Assembly (NCBI RefSeq): GCF_900105785.1
Contig: NZ_LT629799.1
Span: 620,001 to 684,000 of the forward strand
Direction: 5' to 3'
Source of the DNA: Microlunatus sagamiharensis
GTDB taxonomy: Bacteria > Actinomycetota > Actinomycetes > Propionibacteriales > Propionibacteriaceae
Length of the DNA: 64,000 nucleotides
How positions within the stretch are numbered: the first letter of the stretch is position 1; each line of letters opens with the position of its first letter. Positions 36,138-44,648 of this stretch are shown here, in pieces. The position numbers and the translations under genes were made by a program. The notes under the pieces are model-generated. The model ran no database searches. It was not told where the DNA came from and was given only the letters and a program-made list of their open reading frames with translations.

Positions 36138-38135
36138 ATGACCGTCCTCGAGCACGCACCCAGCCCGGAATCGCTCTTCGAGCGCATCGAGCCCCTGCTC
36201 GCGCGCGTCAGCAAGCCCGTCCAGTACGTCGGCGGCGAGCTGAACAGCGTCGTCAAGGACTGGGGGTCGACCGACGTGCGCTGGTGCCTGTCCTACCCGG
36301 ACGCGTACGAGGTCGGCCTGCCCAACCAGGGCGTCGCGATCCTCTACGAGGTGCTCAACGAGCGCGACTGGATCCTGGCCGAGCGCACGTACGCGGTGTG
36401 GGGCGACATGGAGGCCCTGATGCGCGAGCGCGGCGTGCCGCAGTTCACCCTCGACGGGCACCGGCCCGTCGGTGCGTTCGACGTCTTCGGCCTGAGCTTC
36501 GCCACCGAGCTCGGCTACACGAACATGCTCACCGAGCTCGACCTGGCCGGCATCCCGCTGCACGCGGTCGACCGCCGCGAGCACGACCCGATCGTCCTGG
36601 CCGGCGGGCACGCGGCGTTCAACCCCGAGCCGATCGCCGACTTCGTCGACGCCGCGGTGCTGGGCGACGGGGAGGAGATCGCGCTCGCGATCTCGGAGGT
36701 CATCCGCGAGTGGAAGGCCGAGGGCCGTCCGGAGGGCCGCGACGGGCTGCTGATGCGGCTCGCGGCGAGCGGCGGCGTCTACGTCCCGAAGTTCTACGAC
36801 ACCGACTACCTGCCCGACGGCCGGATCCGGCGCATCGCGCCCAACCGCAGCGGCGTCCCGTACACGGTCCGCAAGCACACGCTCATGGACCTCGACGCGT
36901 GGCCCTACCCCAAGAAGCCGCTCGTGCCGATGGCCGAGACGGTGCACGAGCGCTACTCGGTGGAGATCTTCCGCGGGTGCACGCGCGGCTGCCGCTTCTG
37001 CCAGGCCGGGATGATCACCCGCCCGGTCCGCGAGCGCAGCATCGAGACGATCGGCTCCATGGTCGCCGCCGGGATCGAGGCGACCGGGCTGGAGGAGGTG
37101 GGCCTGCTCAGCCTCTCCAGCGCCGACCACTCCGAGATCGGCGAGGTCGCCCACCAGCTCGCCGACCGCTACGACGGCACCAACGTCTCGCTCTCGCTCC
37201 CGAGCACCCGGGTCGACGCCTTCAACATCGACCTGGCCAACGAGCTCTCACGCAACGGGCGGCGCTCCGGGCTGACCTTCGCGCCCGAGGGCGGTTCGCA
37301 GCGGCTGCGCCAGGTGATCAACAAGATGGTCACCGACGAGGACCTGATCCGCACCGTCTCCGCCGCGTACGCGAGCGGCTGGCGCCAGGTCAAGCTCTAC
37401 TTCATGTGCGGCCTCCCGACCGAGACCGACGAGGACGTGCTCGCCATCGGGGAGCTGGTGCGCCGGGTGATCGACACCGGCCGCAAGGTCAGCGGGCGGC
37501 GCGACATCCGCTGCACGGTGAGCATCGGCGGCTTCGTGCCCAAGCCGCACACCCCCTTCCAGTGGGCCGCGCAGTGCGACGCCGACGTGATCGACGACCG
37601 GCTGCGCCAGCTGCGGGCCTCGGTGCAGTCCGACCGCCAGTACGGCAAGGCGATCGGCTTCCGCTACCACGACGGCAAGCCCGGCGTGGTCGAGGGGCTG
37701 CTCAGCCGCGGCGACCGGCGGGTGGGCAGGATCATCGAGACGGTGTGGCGCGACGGCGGCCGCTTCGACGGCTGGAGCGAGCACTTCTCCTACGAGCGCT
37801 GGATGCGCTGCGCGGACGAGGCGCTGGCCGGCACCGGGGTCGACGTCGGCTGGTACACGACCCGCGAGCGCGACCACAACGAGGTCCTGCCCTGGGACCA
37901 CCTCGACTCCGGCCTCGACCGGGAGTGGCTGTGGGAGGACTGGCAGGACGCCCTCGACGAGCGCGAGGTCGAGGACTGCCGCTGGACGCCGTGCTTCGAC
38001 TGCGGGGTCTGCCCGCAGATGGACACCTCGATCCAGATCGGCCCGACGGGCCGCACGCTGCTGCCCATCGCCGGGGTGCGGCAGGGCGTGACGCTGGAGA
38101 CAACTCCCTCGGCCGCCGGGGCCTCCACGCCCTAG
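36138..38135 (+). CDS. TIGR03960 family B12-binding-type radical SAM protein
   Basis: A 665-aa protein with an N-terminal B12-binding-like region (DVRWCLSYPDAYEVGLPNQG near residue 49) and a radical SAM core. The [4Fe-4S] motif is CTRGCRFCQAG near residue 280. The C-terminal part has EVLPWDHLDSGLDREWLW and clustered Cys (CRWTPCFDCGVC) near residue 614. In many bacteria this gene directly precedes TIGR03936 and an RNase E/G gene, and a role in RNA or tRNA modification has been suggested without proof. Here its partner lies 2.2 kb downstream, split off by three other genes. ATG 36138 lies 10 nt after TAGGCT. Confidence 0.9.
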   Translation: MTVLEHAPSPESLFERIEPLLARVSKPVQYVGGELNSVVKDWGSTDVRWCLSYPDAYEVGLPNQGVAILYEVLNERDWILAERTYAVWGDMEALMRERGVPQFTLDGHRPVGAFDVFGLSFATELGYTNMLTELDLAGIPLHAVDRREHDPIVLAGGHAAFNPEPIADFVDAAVLGDGEEIALAISEVIREWKAEGRPEGRDGLLMRLAASGGVYVPKFYDTDYLPDGRIRRIAPNRSGVPYTVRKHTLMDLDAWPYPKKPLVPMAETVHERYSVEIFRGCTRGCRFCQAGMITRPVRERSIETIGSMVAAGIEATGLEEVGLLSLSSADHSEIGEVAHQLADRYDGTNVSLSLPSTRVDAFNIDLANELSRNGRRSGLTFAPEGGSQRLRQVINKMVTDEDLIRTVSAAYASGWRQVKLYFMCGLPTETDEDVLAIGELVRRVIDTGRKVSGRRDIRCTVSIGGFVPKPHTPFQWAAQCDADVIDDRLRQLRASVQSDRQYGKAIGFRYHDGKPGVVEGLLSRGDRRVGRIIETVWRDGGRFDGWSEHFSYERWMRCADEALAGTGVDVGWYTTRERDHNEVLPWDHLDSGLDREWLWEDWQDALDEREVEDCRWTPCFDCGVCPQMDTSIQIGPTGRTLLPIAGVRQGVTLETTPSAAGASTP

Positions 38136-38138
38136 GCT
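38133..38138 (+). promoter_or_regulatory. -10 box overlapping a stop codon (leaderless PPOX gene)
   Basis: TAGGCT begins with the TAG stop of the upstream radical SAM gene and ends 6 nt before the next ATG. Confidence 0.5.
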
Positions 38139-38144
38139 GCGGGC

Positions 38145-38792
38145 ATGGTCGCCGTCGCCCCGCCCGGTCCCGCCGCCGAGACCCCCGTCCGCACGCTCGA
38201 CGAGCTCGTCGCGGTGGTGGGGGAGCCCAACGAGGTCGCGGCGCACAAGGTCCAGGACCGGCTGCACGAGCTGCACCGCCAGTGGCTGGAGGCGTCGCCC
38301 TTCTGCGTGCTCGCGACCTCCGACGCCGACGGCAACCTGGACGCCTCGCCGAAGGGTGACCCGGCCGGACAGCTCGTGCACGTGATCGACGAGGTGACCA
38401 TCGCCATCGCCGAGCGGCCGGGCAACCGGCGCGTCGACGGCTACAGGAACGTCCTGTCCAACCCGCACGTCGGGCTGCTGTTCATGGTCCCCGGCCGCGA
38501 CGACACGCTCCGGGTCAACGGCCGCGCCCGGCTGGTGTCCGACGCCCCCTGGTTCGACGAGGTGGCCGTCAAGGGACGCCGTCCGATCCTCGGGCTCGTC
38601 GTCGACGTCGACGAGGTCTTCACGCACTGCTCCAAGGCGTTCCTGCGCTCCCGGCTGTGGCACCCCGAGACCTGGGAGCCCGACGCGGTCCCGAGCCGCG
38701 CGGTCTTCTCGCACACCTTCGAGCGCAAGGACCAGACCCTCGCCGAGGTCGAGGCCCACTACGGCCCCGCGTACGCCGAGCAGCTCTACTGA
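38145..38792 (+). CDS. PPOX-class flavoprotein, pyridoxamine 5'-phosphate oxidase family
   Basis: A 215-aa split-barrel flavoprotein. ASPFCVLATSDADGNLDASPKGDPAG (a long run near residues 50-75) is the FMN-binding core, followed by RRVDGYRNVLSNPHVGLLF and DTLRVNGRARLV. The pattern is that of the MSMEG_1061-type FMN or F420-dependent PPOX proteins rather than true PdxH. The C-terminal VDEVFTHCSKAFLRSRLW is also typical. The role is unknown. It sits between two partner genes (TIGR03960 and TIGR03936) that are usually adjacent. Confidence 0.85.
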   Translation: MVAVAPPGPAAETPVRTLDELVAVVGEPNEVAAHKVQDRLHELHRQWLEASPFCVLATSDADGNLDASPKGDPAGQLVHVIDEVTIAIAERPGNRRVDGYRNVLSNPHVGLLFMVPGRDDTLRVNGRARLVSDAPWFDEVAVKGRRPILGLVVDVDEVFTHCSKAFLRSRLWHPETWEPDAVPSRAVFSHTFERKDQTLAEVEAHYGPAYAEQLY

Positions 38793-38811
38793 GGAGCGTG
38801 CCCGTCCGGCG

Positions 38812-39252
38812 TCAGGACGTCCGCGCGTCGTAGGCGTCGCGGTTCGTCAGGACCTCGCCCATGTTCGCCTGGGCCCACACCCGCAACCCCTGGGCGACCT
38901 CACGCAGCGACAGGCCGAGGTCGGTCAACGCGTACGCCACGGTCACCGGCACGGTGGGGGTCACGTCGCGCGTGACGAGCCCGTCCCGCTCGAGCGAGCG
39001 CAGCGTCTGGGTGAGCATCTTCTGGCTGACCCCGGCCAGCCGACGGGCGAGCTCGGAGTAGCGCAGGGGCGCCGGCCCGGCCGCGGGGGTCCCCTCGGTC
39101 CTGCCGCCCTCGCCGCCGAGGGCGCAGAGGACCAGCACGACCCACTTGTCCGAGATCCGGTCGAGCAGGGCCCGGCTGGGGCACTGGGCCAGGAAGGCGT
39201 CGTACTCGACCTTCGCCTGTTCCCGGCGCTGGGCTGCCGTCTGCGTCACCAT
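38812..39252 (-). CDS. HxlR family transcriptional regulator
   Basis: A 146-aa winged-helix regulator. The family N-terminus CPSRALLDRISDKWVVLVLCAL has the conserved Cys near residue 24, and the recognition region is GVSQKMLTQTLRSLERDGLV near residue 80. HxlR proteins commonly sense electrophiles or quinones through that Cys. It is divergent from the aldo/keto reductase at 39380, with a palindromic site between. ATG 39252 is chosen as the start of conserved sequence; the frame is open upstream. Confidence 0.9.
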   Translation of the reverse strand: MVTQTAAQRREQAKVEYDAFLAQCPSRALLDRISDKWVVLVLCALGGEGGRTEGTPAAGPAPLRYSELARRLAGVSQKMLTQTLRSLERDGLVTRDVTPTVPVTVAYALTDLGLSLREVAQGLRVWAQANMGEVLTNRDAYDARTS

Positions 39253-39282
39253 CGCGTCCTCGCTCACCTCTGAGGGGTCTAC

Positions 39283-39296
39283 GCACTTCCAGGTGC
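39283..39296. promoter_or_regulatory. Operator-like repeat between hxlR-type gene and aldo/keto reductase
   Basis: GCACTTCCAGGTGC has 4-bp perfect outer arms (GCAC/GTGC) and partly symmetric interior. It lies in the 127-bp divergent gap and is a candidate site for the HxlR regulator. Confidence 0.4.
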
Positions 39297-39379
39297 CTGC
39301 TTCCCCGTGGAGAGCGCGTCGAGAACCATGGTGCACGAGCCGCCCGGCTCCGCGCAGCACCTCTCGGAAGGCCAGTCCC

Positions 39380-40246
39380 ATGAGCACCACCACGTCCACG
39401 CTCCCCGGCGGCACGACCTCGCTCGGCGACCTCACCGTCACCCGGTTCGGCTACGGGGCGATGCAGCTCGCCGGCCCGGGGGTGATGGGGCCGCCCGCCG
39501 ACCCGGCCGGGGCCGTGGCCGTCCTCCGCGCGGCCGTGGAGGCGGGGATCACGCACATCGACACGAGCGCGGCGTACGGGCCGCTGGTGACCAACGAGCT
39601 CATCAGGGAGGCGCTGCACCCCTACCCGGACCCGGTCCACGTCGTCACGAAGGTCGGCGCGCGCAGGGACGCGCAGGGCGGCTGGCCGACGGCCCGGACC
39701 CCCGAGGAGCTGCGCCGCCAGGTCCACGACAACCTCGACAGCCTCGGGCTCGACGTCCTCGACCTCGTCAACCTGCGGGTGGGTGACGCGCAAGGACCGC
39801 GTGACGGTTCGCTGGCCGCGGCGTTCGAGACGCTCGCGGAGCTCCAGCAGCAGGGGCTCGTCCGTCACCTCGGCGTGAGCAACGCGACCGGCGCCCAGGT
39901 GGCGGAGGCCCGCGTGATCGCCCCCGTCGTGTGCGTGCAGAACCTCTACAACCTCGCGCACCGCGAGGACGACGTCCTCGTCGACCACCTCGCGGCGGAG
40001 GGGATCGCGTACGTGCCGTTCTTCCCGCTCGGCGGCTTCAGCCCGCTGCAGTCGGCAACCCTCGCAGGGGTCGCCGCCCGGCTGGGTGCCACCCCGATGG
40101 CCGTCGCCCTCGCCTGGCTCCTGCAGCGCTCGCCCAACGTCCTGCTCATCCCCGGGACCTCGTCGGTCGAGCACCTGCACGCGAACATCGCCGGAGCCGG
40201 CCTGACGCTCTCCGCCTCTGACGTCGAGGAGCTCGACCACCTCTGA
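39380..40246 (+). CDS. Aldo/keto reductase, YdbC-like, lacking the usual catalytic His
   Basis: A 288-aa AKR-fold protein. GYGAMQLAGPGVMGPP near residue 24, HIDTSAAYGP with Asp and Tyr near 65-72, and VVTKVGARR with the Lys near 90 are recognisable. At the position of the catalytic His the sequence is DLVNLRVGD, with Asn-Leu-Arg, as in E. coli YdbC-type members. This subgroup may therefore work differently, for example on pyridoxal. It is regulated, by position, by the divergent HxlR protein. Confidence 0.85.
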   Translation: MSTTTSTLPGGTTSLGDLTVTRFGYGAMQLAGPGVMGPPADPAGAVAVLRAAVEAGITHIDTSAAYGPLVTNELIREALHPYPDPVHVVTKVGARRDAQGGWPTARTPEELRRQVHDNLDSLGLDVLDLVNLRVGDAQGPRDGSLAAAFETLAELQQQGLVRHLGVSNATGAQVAEARVIAPVVCVQNLYNLAHREDDVLVDHLAAEGIAYVPFFPLGGFSPLQSATLAGVAARLGATPMAVALAWLLQRSPNVLLIPGTSSVEHLHANIAGAGLTLSASDVEELDHL

Positions 40247-40284
40247 GCCGCGGTCTCGGGGTGCTGCCACCGGTCGGGCCCACG

Positions 40285-40290
40285 TAGGGT
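40285..40290 (+). promoter_or_regulatory. -10 box of the TIGR03936 gene (leaderless)
   Basis: TAGGGT ends exactly 7 nt before the ATG at 40298. No Shine-Dalgarno is present. Confidence 0.55.
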
Positions 40291-40297
40291 CGCGGCC

Positions 40298-41017
40298 ATG
40301 GCCCGACAGCAGCCGGAGCAGCAGGCGCCACCCGTGCAGCGGCTGCGCATCCGCTACGCCAAGCGCGGCCGTGCCCGCTTCACCAGCAGTCGGGACTTCA
40401 GCCGGGCCTTCGAGCGGGCGCTGCGCCGGGCGGAGGTCCCGATGGCCTACTCCTCCGGCTTCTCGCCGCACCCGCGGATCTCGTACGCCAACGCGGCCCC
40501 GACGGGCGCGGCGAGCGAGGCCGAGTACTGCGAGATCGGCCTGACCACGCCGTGCGACGCGGACCGGGTGCGCGACGCGCTGAACGCCGCACTGCCCTCC
40601 GGGCTCGACGTCGTCGAGGTCTGGGAGGCCCCGACGGGCGCGCTGGCCGACCGGCTCACCGGGTCGCACTGGTCCGTACGGCTGCCCGGCGCCGACCCCG
40701 ATGAGCTCGCCGCGGCCCTGGCCACCTTCCTCGGCCGCACCGAGGTCGAGGTGCAGCGGATGACCAAGAACGGGCTGCGGACGTTCGACGCCCGGGGCTG
40801 CGTGGTCTCGGCCACCGCCTCCGGCGACGGGCTGGACCTCGTCATGCACCACACGACACCGCTCGTGCGCCCCGACGACGTGCTCACCGCCCTGGTCGCG
40901 GTGCGCGAGAGCCTGGTGCTGCCGGACCCGCCGGTGCTCACGCGGCTGAGCCAGGGCGTCCTCGACCCGGGCTCCGGCGAGATCGCCGACCCGCGTCACC
41001 ACGCCGCGTCCGTCTGA
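40298..41017 (+). CDS. TIGR03936 family (DUF2344) radical SAM-associated protein
   Basis: A 239-aa protein with the family opening RLRIRYAKRGRARFTSSRDF near residue 15 and PMAYSSGFSPHPRISYANAA near residue 48. It has no Cys cluster of its own and is the usual companion of TIGR03960, sometimes fused to it. Its position just before the RNase E/G gene is conserved in actinobacteria, supporting a shared RNA-related role. Confidence 0.9.
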   Translation: MARQQPEQQAPPVQRLRIRYAKRGRARFTSSRDFSRAFERALRRAEVPMAYSSGFSPHPRISYANAAPTGAASEAEYCEIGLTTPCDADRVRDALNAALPSGLDVVEVWEAPTGALADRLTGSHWSVRLPGADPDELAAALATFLGRTEVEVQRMTKNGLRTFDARGCVVSATASGDGLDLVMHHTTPLVRPDDVLTALVAVRESLVLPDPPVLTRLSQGVLDPGSGEIADPRHHAASV

Positions 41018-41106
41018 GCGCCGTCCCCACGGCGCGCAGCCGAGCAGTCCGGGCCCTTGGGGCCCGTGTGGGATACTTGCCTCGACCGGGAGGCCTCAGC
41101 AGGCGC

Positions 41107-41298
41107 CCTGGTCGTGGCGACACCAGGTCGCGGGGTGACAGCCCGTGACCCCGCGAGACCACGGAGCTCCACCGCGACGGGCGGCCACACCGGCCCGGCC
41201 TGACCGCGGGTCCTTCGTGCGCGGCGCCGTCCCACGCAGGCTTCCGTCCCTCCCGGCTACGCCGGAGGGCGACCGACACCGACGCGCGCGAGCGCGTC
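41107..41298 (+). promoter_or_regulatory. Structured 5' leader of the RNase E/G gene
   Basis: Four strong hairpins precede the gene. CCTGGT/ACCAGG lies at 41107-41127 and TCGCGGGGT/ACCCCGCGA (9 bp, 11-nt loop) at 41128-41156. CCCTCCCGGC/GCCGGAGGG with one bulge lies at 41248-41269. GACGCGC/GCGCGTC, closing a GNRA-type GCGA loop, lies at 41281-41298, directly before the Shine-Dalgarno. E. coli rne is autoregulated through its leader; a similar feedback is an inference here. No Rfam family was recognised by eye. Confidence 0.55.
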
Positions 41299-41313
41299 GC
41301 GAATGGAGATCGA

Positions 41314-44300
41314 GTGCTCGACAACGAGCCCGACGCACAGCAGACCACCCCCACGGACGGGCAGCAGGCCTCGCCCGCGCCCCGCCGCCGTCGCGCCGCG
41401 AGCCGCCCCGCGGGCCCGCCGGCCGCGCCGGTCGCCGCCACCCCGGCCCCGGACGCCGAGCCGCCGGCCGGCGGCCTCGAGCCCGCCACCAGCACCAGCC
41501 CCGACCCCGTCTCGAACCCGGTCGCCGACCGCCTCGACGCCCTGCTCGACCAGGGTGCGGGCAGCGAGCGCGCGGCCGACGCGCCGGGCCCCGTCACGCC
41601 GGCCGAGCCCGTCGCGGAGACCGCACCGGAGCCCGAGGCGCGACCGGCTCGCCGCCGTACCCGCAAGGCCGCTCAGTCCCCGGTGGCCGAGGCTCCGGCC
41701 GAGGAGGCACCCGCCGCCGAGGCGCAGGCCGAGCCGCCGGCCCGCCCGGCCCGCCGTCGTGCGCGCAAGGCCGCCCCGGCTCCGGCCGCCGAGACCGACG
41801 CCGACGACCTCCTCGCCGAGGCCGTCCAGCCGACGGTGCCCGACGAGGCGCCGAGCGCGGCCGGCACCGCCGCGACCGAAGCCCCGAGCGCCCTCGAGGG
41901 CGACACCGCCACGGTCGTGACTGCGCCCGTGGACGAGGTCCCGGTCGTGACCGAGGGCGAGCAGGCCGAGGACGAGCAGGCCGAGGACGACGAGACCGCT
42001 GCCGCGCTCGACGCGGTGGGCGAGACCGACGACACCGACGAGCCCGGCGCCCAGCCCGACGGGGTCGAGCAGGCCGACGGGGCCGAGCAGCCCGACGAGG
42101 ACGAGGACGCCGCGGACGACACCGACGCCAGCAGCGAGGGCGACGACGGCAGCCGCCGTCGCCGGCGCCGCCGCGGTGGCCGGCGCCGCCGCCGTACGGG
42201 TGACTCCGACGGGCCGGACGGTGCCGAGGGCACGGACGGCTCCGACGAGGCCGACGATGACTCCGACGAGCCGGCGGCCGCGGCCACCGGTCCCGACGAC
42301 GCGGCGGGCGAGCAGTCCGACGCCGGGGACGACGACAACGGTGCGGACGAGTCCGGCGAGGAGGGCGACGGCACCCGTCGTCGCCGCCGCCGTCGTCGTC
42401 GCCGTGGCGAGGACACCGGCTCGGCGCCCGACGACCCCACCGAGGTGGTCGTCCGGGTGCGCGAGCCGCGCAAGTCGTCCCGCGCGGAGAAGTCGGCCGA
42501 GGACCAGGTCACCGGCATCTCCGGGTCGACCCGCATGGAGGCCAAGCGCCAGCGCCGCCGCGAGGGCCGCGAGGCCGGCCGGCGCCGCGCGCCGATCCTC
42601 AGCGAGGCCGAGTTCCTGGCCCGCCGCGAGGCCGTCACGCGTCGGATGATCATCCGCCAGCGTCAGGACTCGGCGGGTGACACGCTCACCCAGATCGCCG
42701 TGCTCGAGGACGACATCCTCGTGGAGCACTACGTCGACCGCGAGTCGGCCACGTCGCTGATCGGCAACGTCTACCTCGGCCGCGTGCAGAACGTCCTGCC
42801 GAGCATGGAGGCGGCGTTCGTCGACATCGGTCGCGGCCGCAACGCCGTGATCTACGCCGGCGAGGTCGACTGGGACTCCTTCGGCGCCCAGGGCCAGAAC
42901 CGCAAGGTCGAGAAGGTCCTCAAGTCGGGCCAGACCGTCCTCGTGCAGGTCACCAAGGACCCGGTCGGGGCCAAGGGCGCCCGCCTCACGAACCACGTCT
43001 CGATCCCGGGGCGCTACATCGTCTACGCCCCCGCCGGGCACCTGTCGGGCATCTCCCGCAAGCTGCCGGAGAACGAGCGCAAGCGCCTCAAGGACATCCT
43101 CTCGGGGCTCGTCGGCGAGGCCAGCGTCATCGTCCGCACGGCTGCCGAGGGCGCGAGCGAGGAGGAGCTGGTCCGCGACGTCAACCGGCTCAAGGCGCAG
43201 TGGTCCGACATCGAGGCCAAGGTCTCCAAGGGCCAGGCCCCGCAGCTGCTGTACGGCGAGCCGGACCTCACCCTGCGCATCGTCCGCGACCTCTTCACCG
43301 AGGACTTCTCCGAGCTGATCGTGTCGGGCAGCTCGGGTCCCGACGACGCGTACGAGGCGATCGACGCCTACGTCCAGCACGTCGCGCCGCACCTGGCCGA
43401 CCGGCTCCGGCGCTACGAGCCGGCCCACGAGGACGACGACGCCTTCGCGCGCTACCGGATCGACGAGCAGATCGCCAAGGCGCTCGAGCGCAAGGTCTTC
43501 CTGCCCTCGGGCGGCTCGCTGGTGATCGACCGCACCGAGGCCATGACGGTCGTCGACGTCAACACCGGCAAGTTCACCGGCAGCGGCGGCAACCTCGAGG
43601 CGACGGTCACGAGCAACAACCTCGAGGCGGCCGAGGAGATCGTGCGGCAGCTCCGGCTCCGTGACATCGGCGGCATCATCGTCATCGACTTCATCGACAT
43701 GGTGCTCCCGGCCAACCGCGAGCTCCTGCTGCGCCGCCTCGTCGAGTGCCTCGGCCGCGACCGCACACGGCACCAGGTGGCCGAGGTGACGAGCCTCGGG
43801 CTGGTGCAGATGACCCGCAAGAAGATCGGCACCGGGCTCCTCGAGGCGTTCGGCATGGAGTGCCCGCACTGCCACGGCCGCGGCTACGAGATCCACGACG
43901 AGCCGGTCGAGAGCCAGCGTCAGGCCGACGGAGGAGCCCGCGAGCAGCGCGGTTCGCGCCGCGGCGGCGGCAACGGCGGCAACGGGCACCACGACCACGG
44001 TTCCCACGACCACAGCTCCGACGACCGCAGCTCCGGCGCCGCGAACGGCTCGGGCAACGGCTCCGGCGGCAGCCGCTCCGGTGGCAACGGCTCGGGTGGC
44101 AACGGCTCCGGTGACAACGGCTCGGGCGGCAACGGCTCGGGTCGCTCCGGGCGTGGCCGTGGCCGCGGTCGGCGCGGGAACGACGAGCCGGTGGTCGAGG
44201 AGACCCCGTCGGGCGGCACCGACCCGGCCATCCGGGCCGCGGTCCAGCACGCCATCGCCGAGGTCGCCGCCGGCTCACGGGTGGTCGTCGACGACGCACC

Positions 44301-44631
44301 GGCCGTCGAGGCGGAGGTCCAGGAGGCGCTCGTGGTGACGGCCGAGACGGAGGCTCCGGCCGGCCCCGACGAGGAGCACGGCACGTCCGTGCCCGAGGAG
44401 GCGCCGACGACGCTCGACGAGCAGGCCGACGGGCAGGCCGACGTGCCGGCGGAGGAGCCGGTCGAGGAGCACGGCGAGGACGCCCAGACCGACGAGGCAC
44501 GACAGGTCGACGCGGGCGGCGAGCCCGTGCAGCCCGACGAGCCCGTCCCGGCCGACGAGCCCGTGCCGGCCGACGAGCCCGTGCCGGCCGACGAGGCGCA
44601 GCCGGCCCTGACCGGCGAGTCCGACCGCTGA
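41314..44631 (+). CDS. rne: Ribonuclease E/G
   Basis: An 1105-aa endoribonuclease central to mRNA decay and rRNA maturation. Residues 1-430 are disordered, acidic and Pro/Ala-rich with Arg clusters near 280-295 and 353-368 (RNA-binding). The S1 domain starts near 480 (GNVYLGRVQNVLPSMEAAF). The DNase I-like catalytic site has VVDVNTGKFTGSGGN near 746 and IIVIDFIDM near 790. The zinc link CPHCHGRGYE is near 849. The tail carries Asn-Gly-Ser repeats near 920-945 and three ADEPVP repeats near 1085. GTG 41314 follows GGAG; an ATG at 41303 is out of frame. Confidence 0.95.
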   Translation: MLDNEPDAQQTTPTDGQQASPAPRRRRAASRPAGPPAAPVAATPAPDAEPPAGGLEPATSTSPDPVSNPVADRLDALLDQGAGSERAADAPGPVTPAEPVAETAPEPEARPARRRTRKAAQSPVAEAPAEEAPAAEAQAEPPARPARRRARKAAPAPAAETDADDLLAEAVQPTVPDEAPSAAGTAATEAPSALEGDTATVVTAPVDEVPVVTEGEQAEDEQAEDDETAAALDAVGETDDTDEPGAQPDGVEQADGAEQPDEDEDAADDTDASSEGDDGSRRRRRRRGGRRRRRTGDSDGPDGAEGTDGSDEADDDSDEPAAAATGPDDAAGEQSDAGDDDNGADESGEEGDGTRRRRRRRRRRGEDTGSAPDDPTEVVVRVREPRKSSRAEKSAEDQVTGISGSTRMEAKRQRRREGREAGRRRAPILSEAEFLARREAVTRRMIIRQRQDSAGDTLTQIAVLEDDILVEHYVDRESATSLIGNVYLGRVQNVLPSMEAAFVDIGRGRNAVIYAGEVDWDSFGAQGQNRKVEKVLKSGQTVLVQVTKDPVGAKGARLTNHVSIPGRYIVYAPAGHLSGISRKLPENERKRLKDILSGLVGEASVIVRTAAEGASEEELVRDVNRLKAQWSDIEAKVSKGQAPQLLYGEPDLTLRIVRDLFTEDFSELIVSGSSGPDDAYEAIDAYVQHVAPHLADRLRRYEPAHEDDDAFARYRIDEQIAKALERKVFLPSGGSLVIDRTEAMTVVDVNTGKFTGSGGNLEATVTSNNLEAAEEIVRQLRLRDIGGIIVIDFIDMVLPANRELLLRRLVECLGRDRTRHQVAEVTSLGLVQMTRKKIGTGLLEAFGMECPHCHGRGYEIHDEPVESQRQADGGAREQRGSRRGGGNGGNGHHDHGSHDHSSDDRSSGAANGSGNGSGGSRSGGNGSGGNGSGDNGSGGNGSGRSGRGRGRGRRGNDEPVVEETPSGGTDPAIRAAVQHAIAEVAAGSRVVVDDAPAVEAEVQEALVVTAETEAPAGPDEEHGTSVPEEAPTTLDEQADGQADVPAEEPVEEHGEDAQTDEARQVDAGGEPVQPDEPVPADEPVPADEPVPADEAQPALTGESDR

Positions 44632-44648
44632 CCTGAGGCGGGTCGGAG

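Noticed and set aside
41303-41920. ATG at 41303 as the RNase E/G start
   Set aside because: It is out of frame with the S1 and catalytic domains; the GTG at 41314 is in frame with a suitable Shine-Dalgarno.
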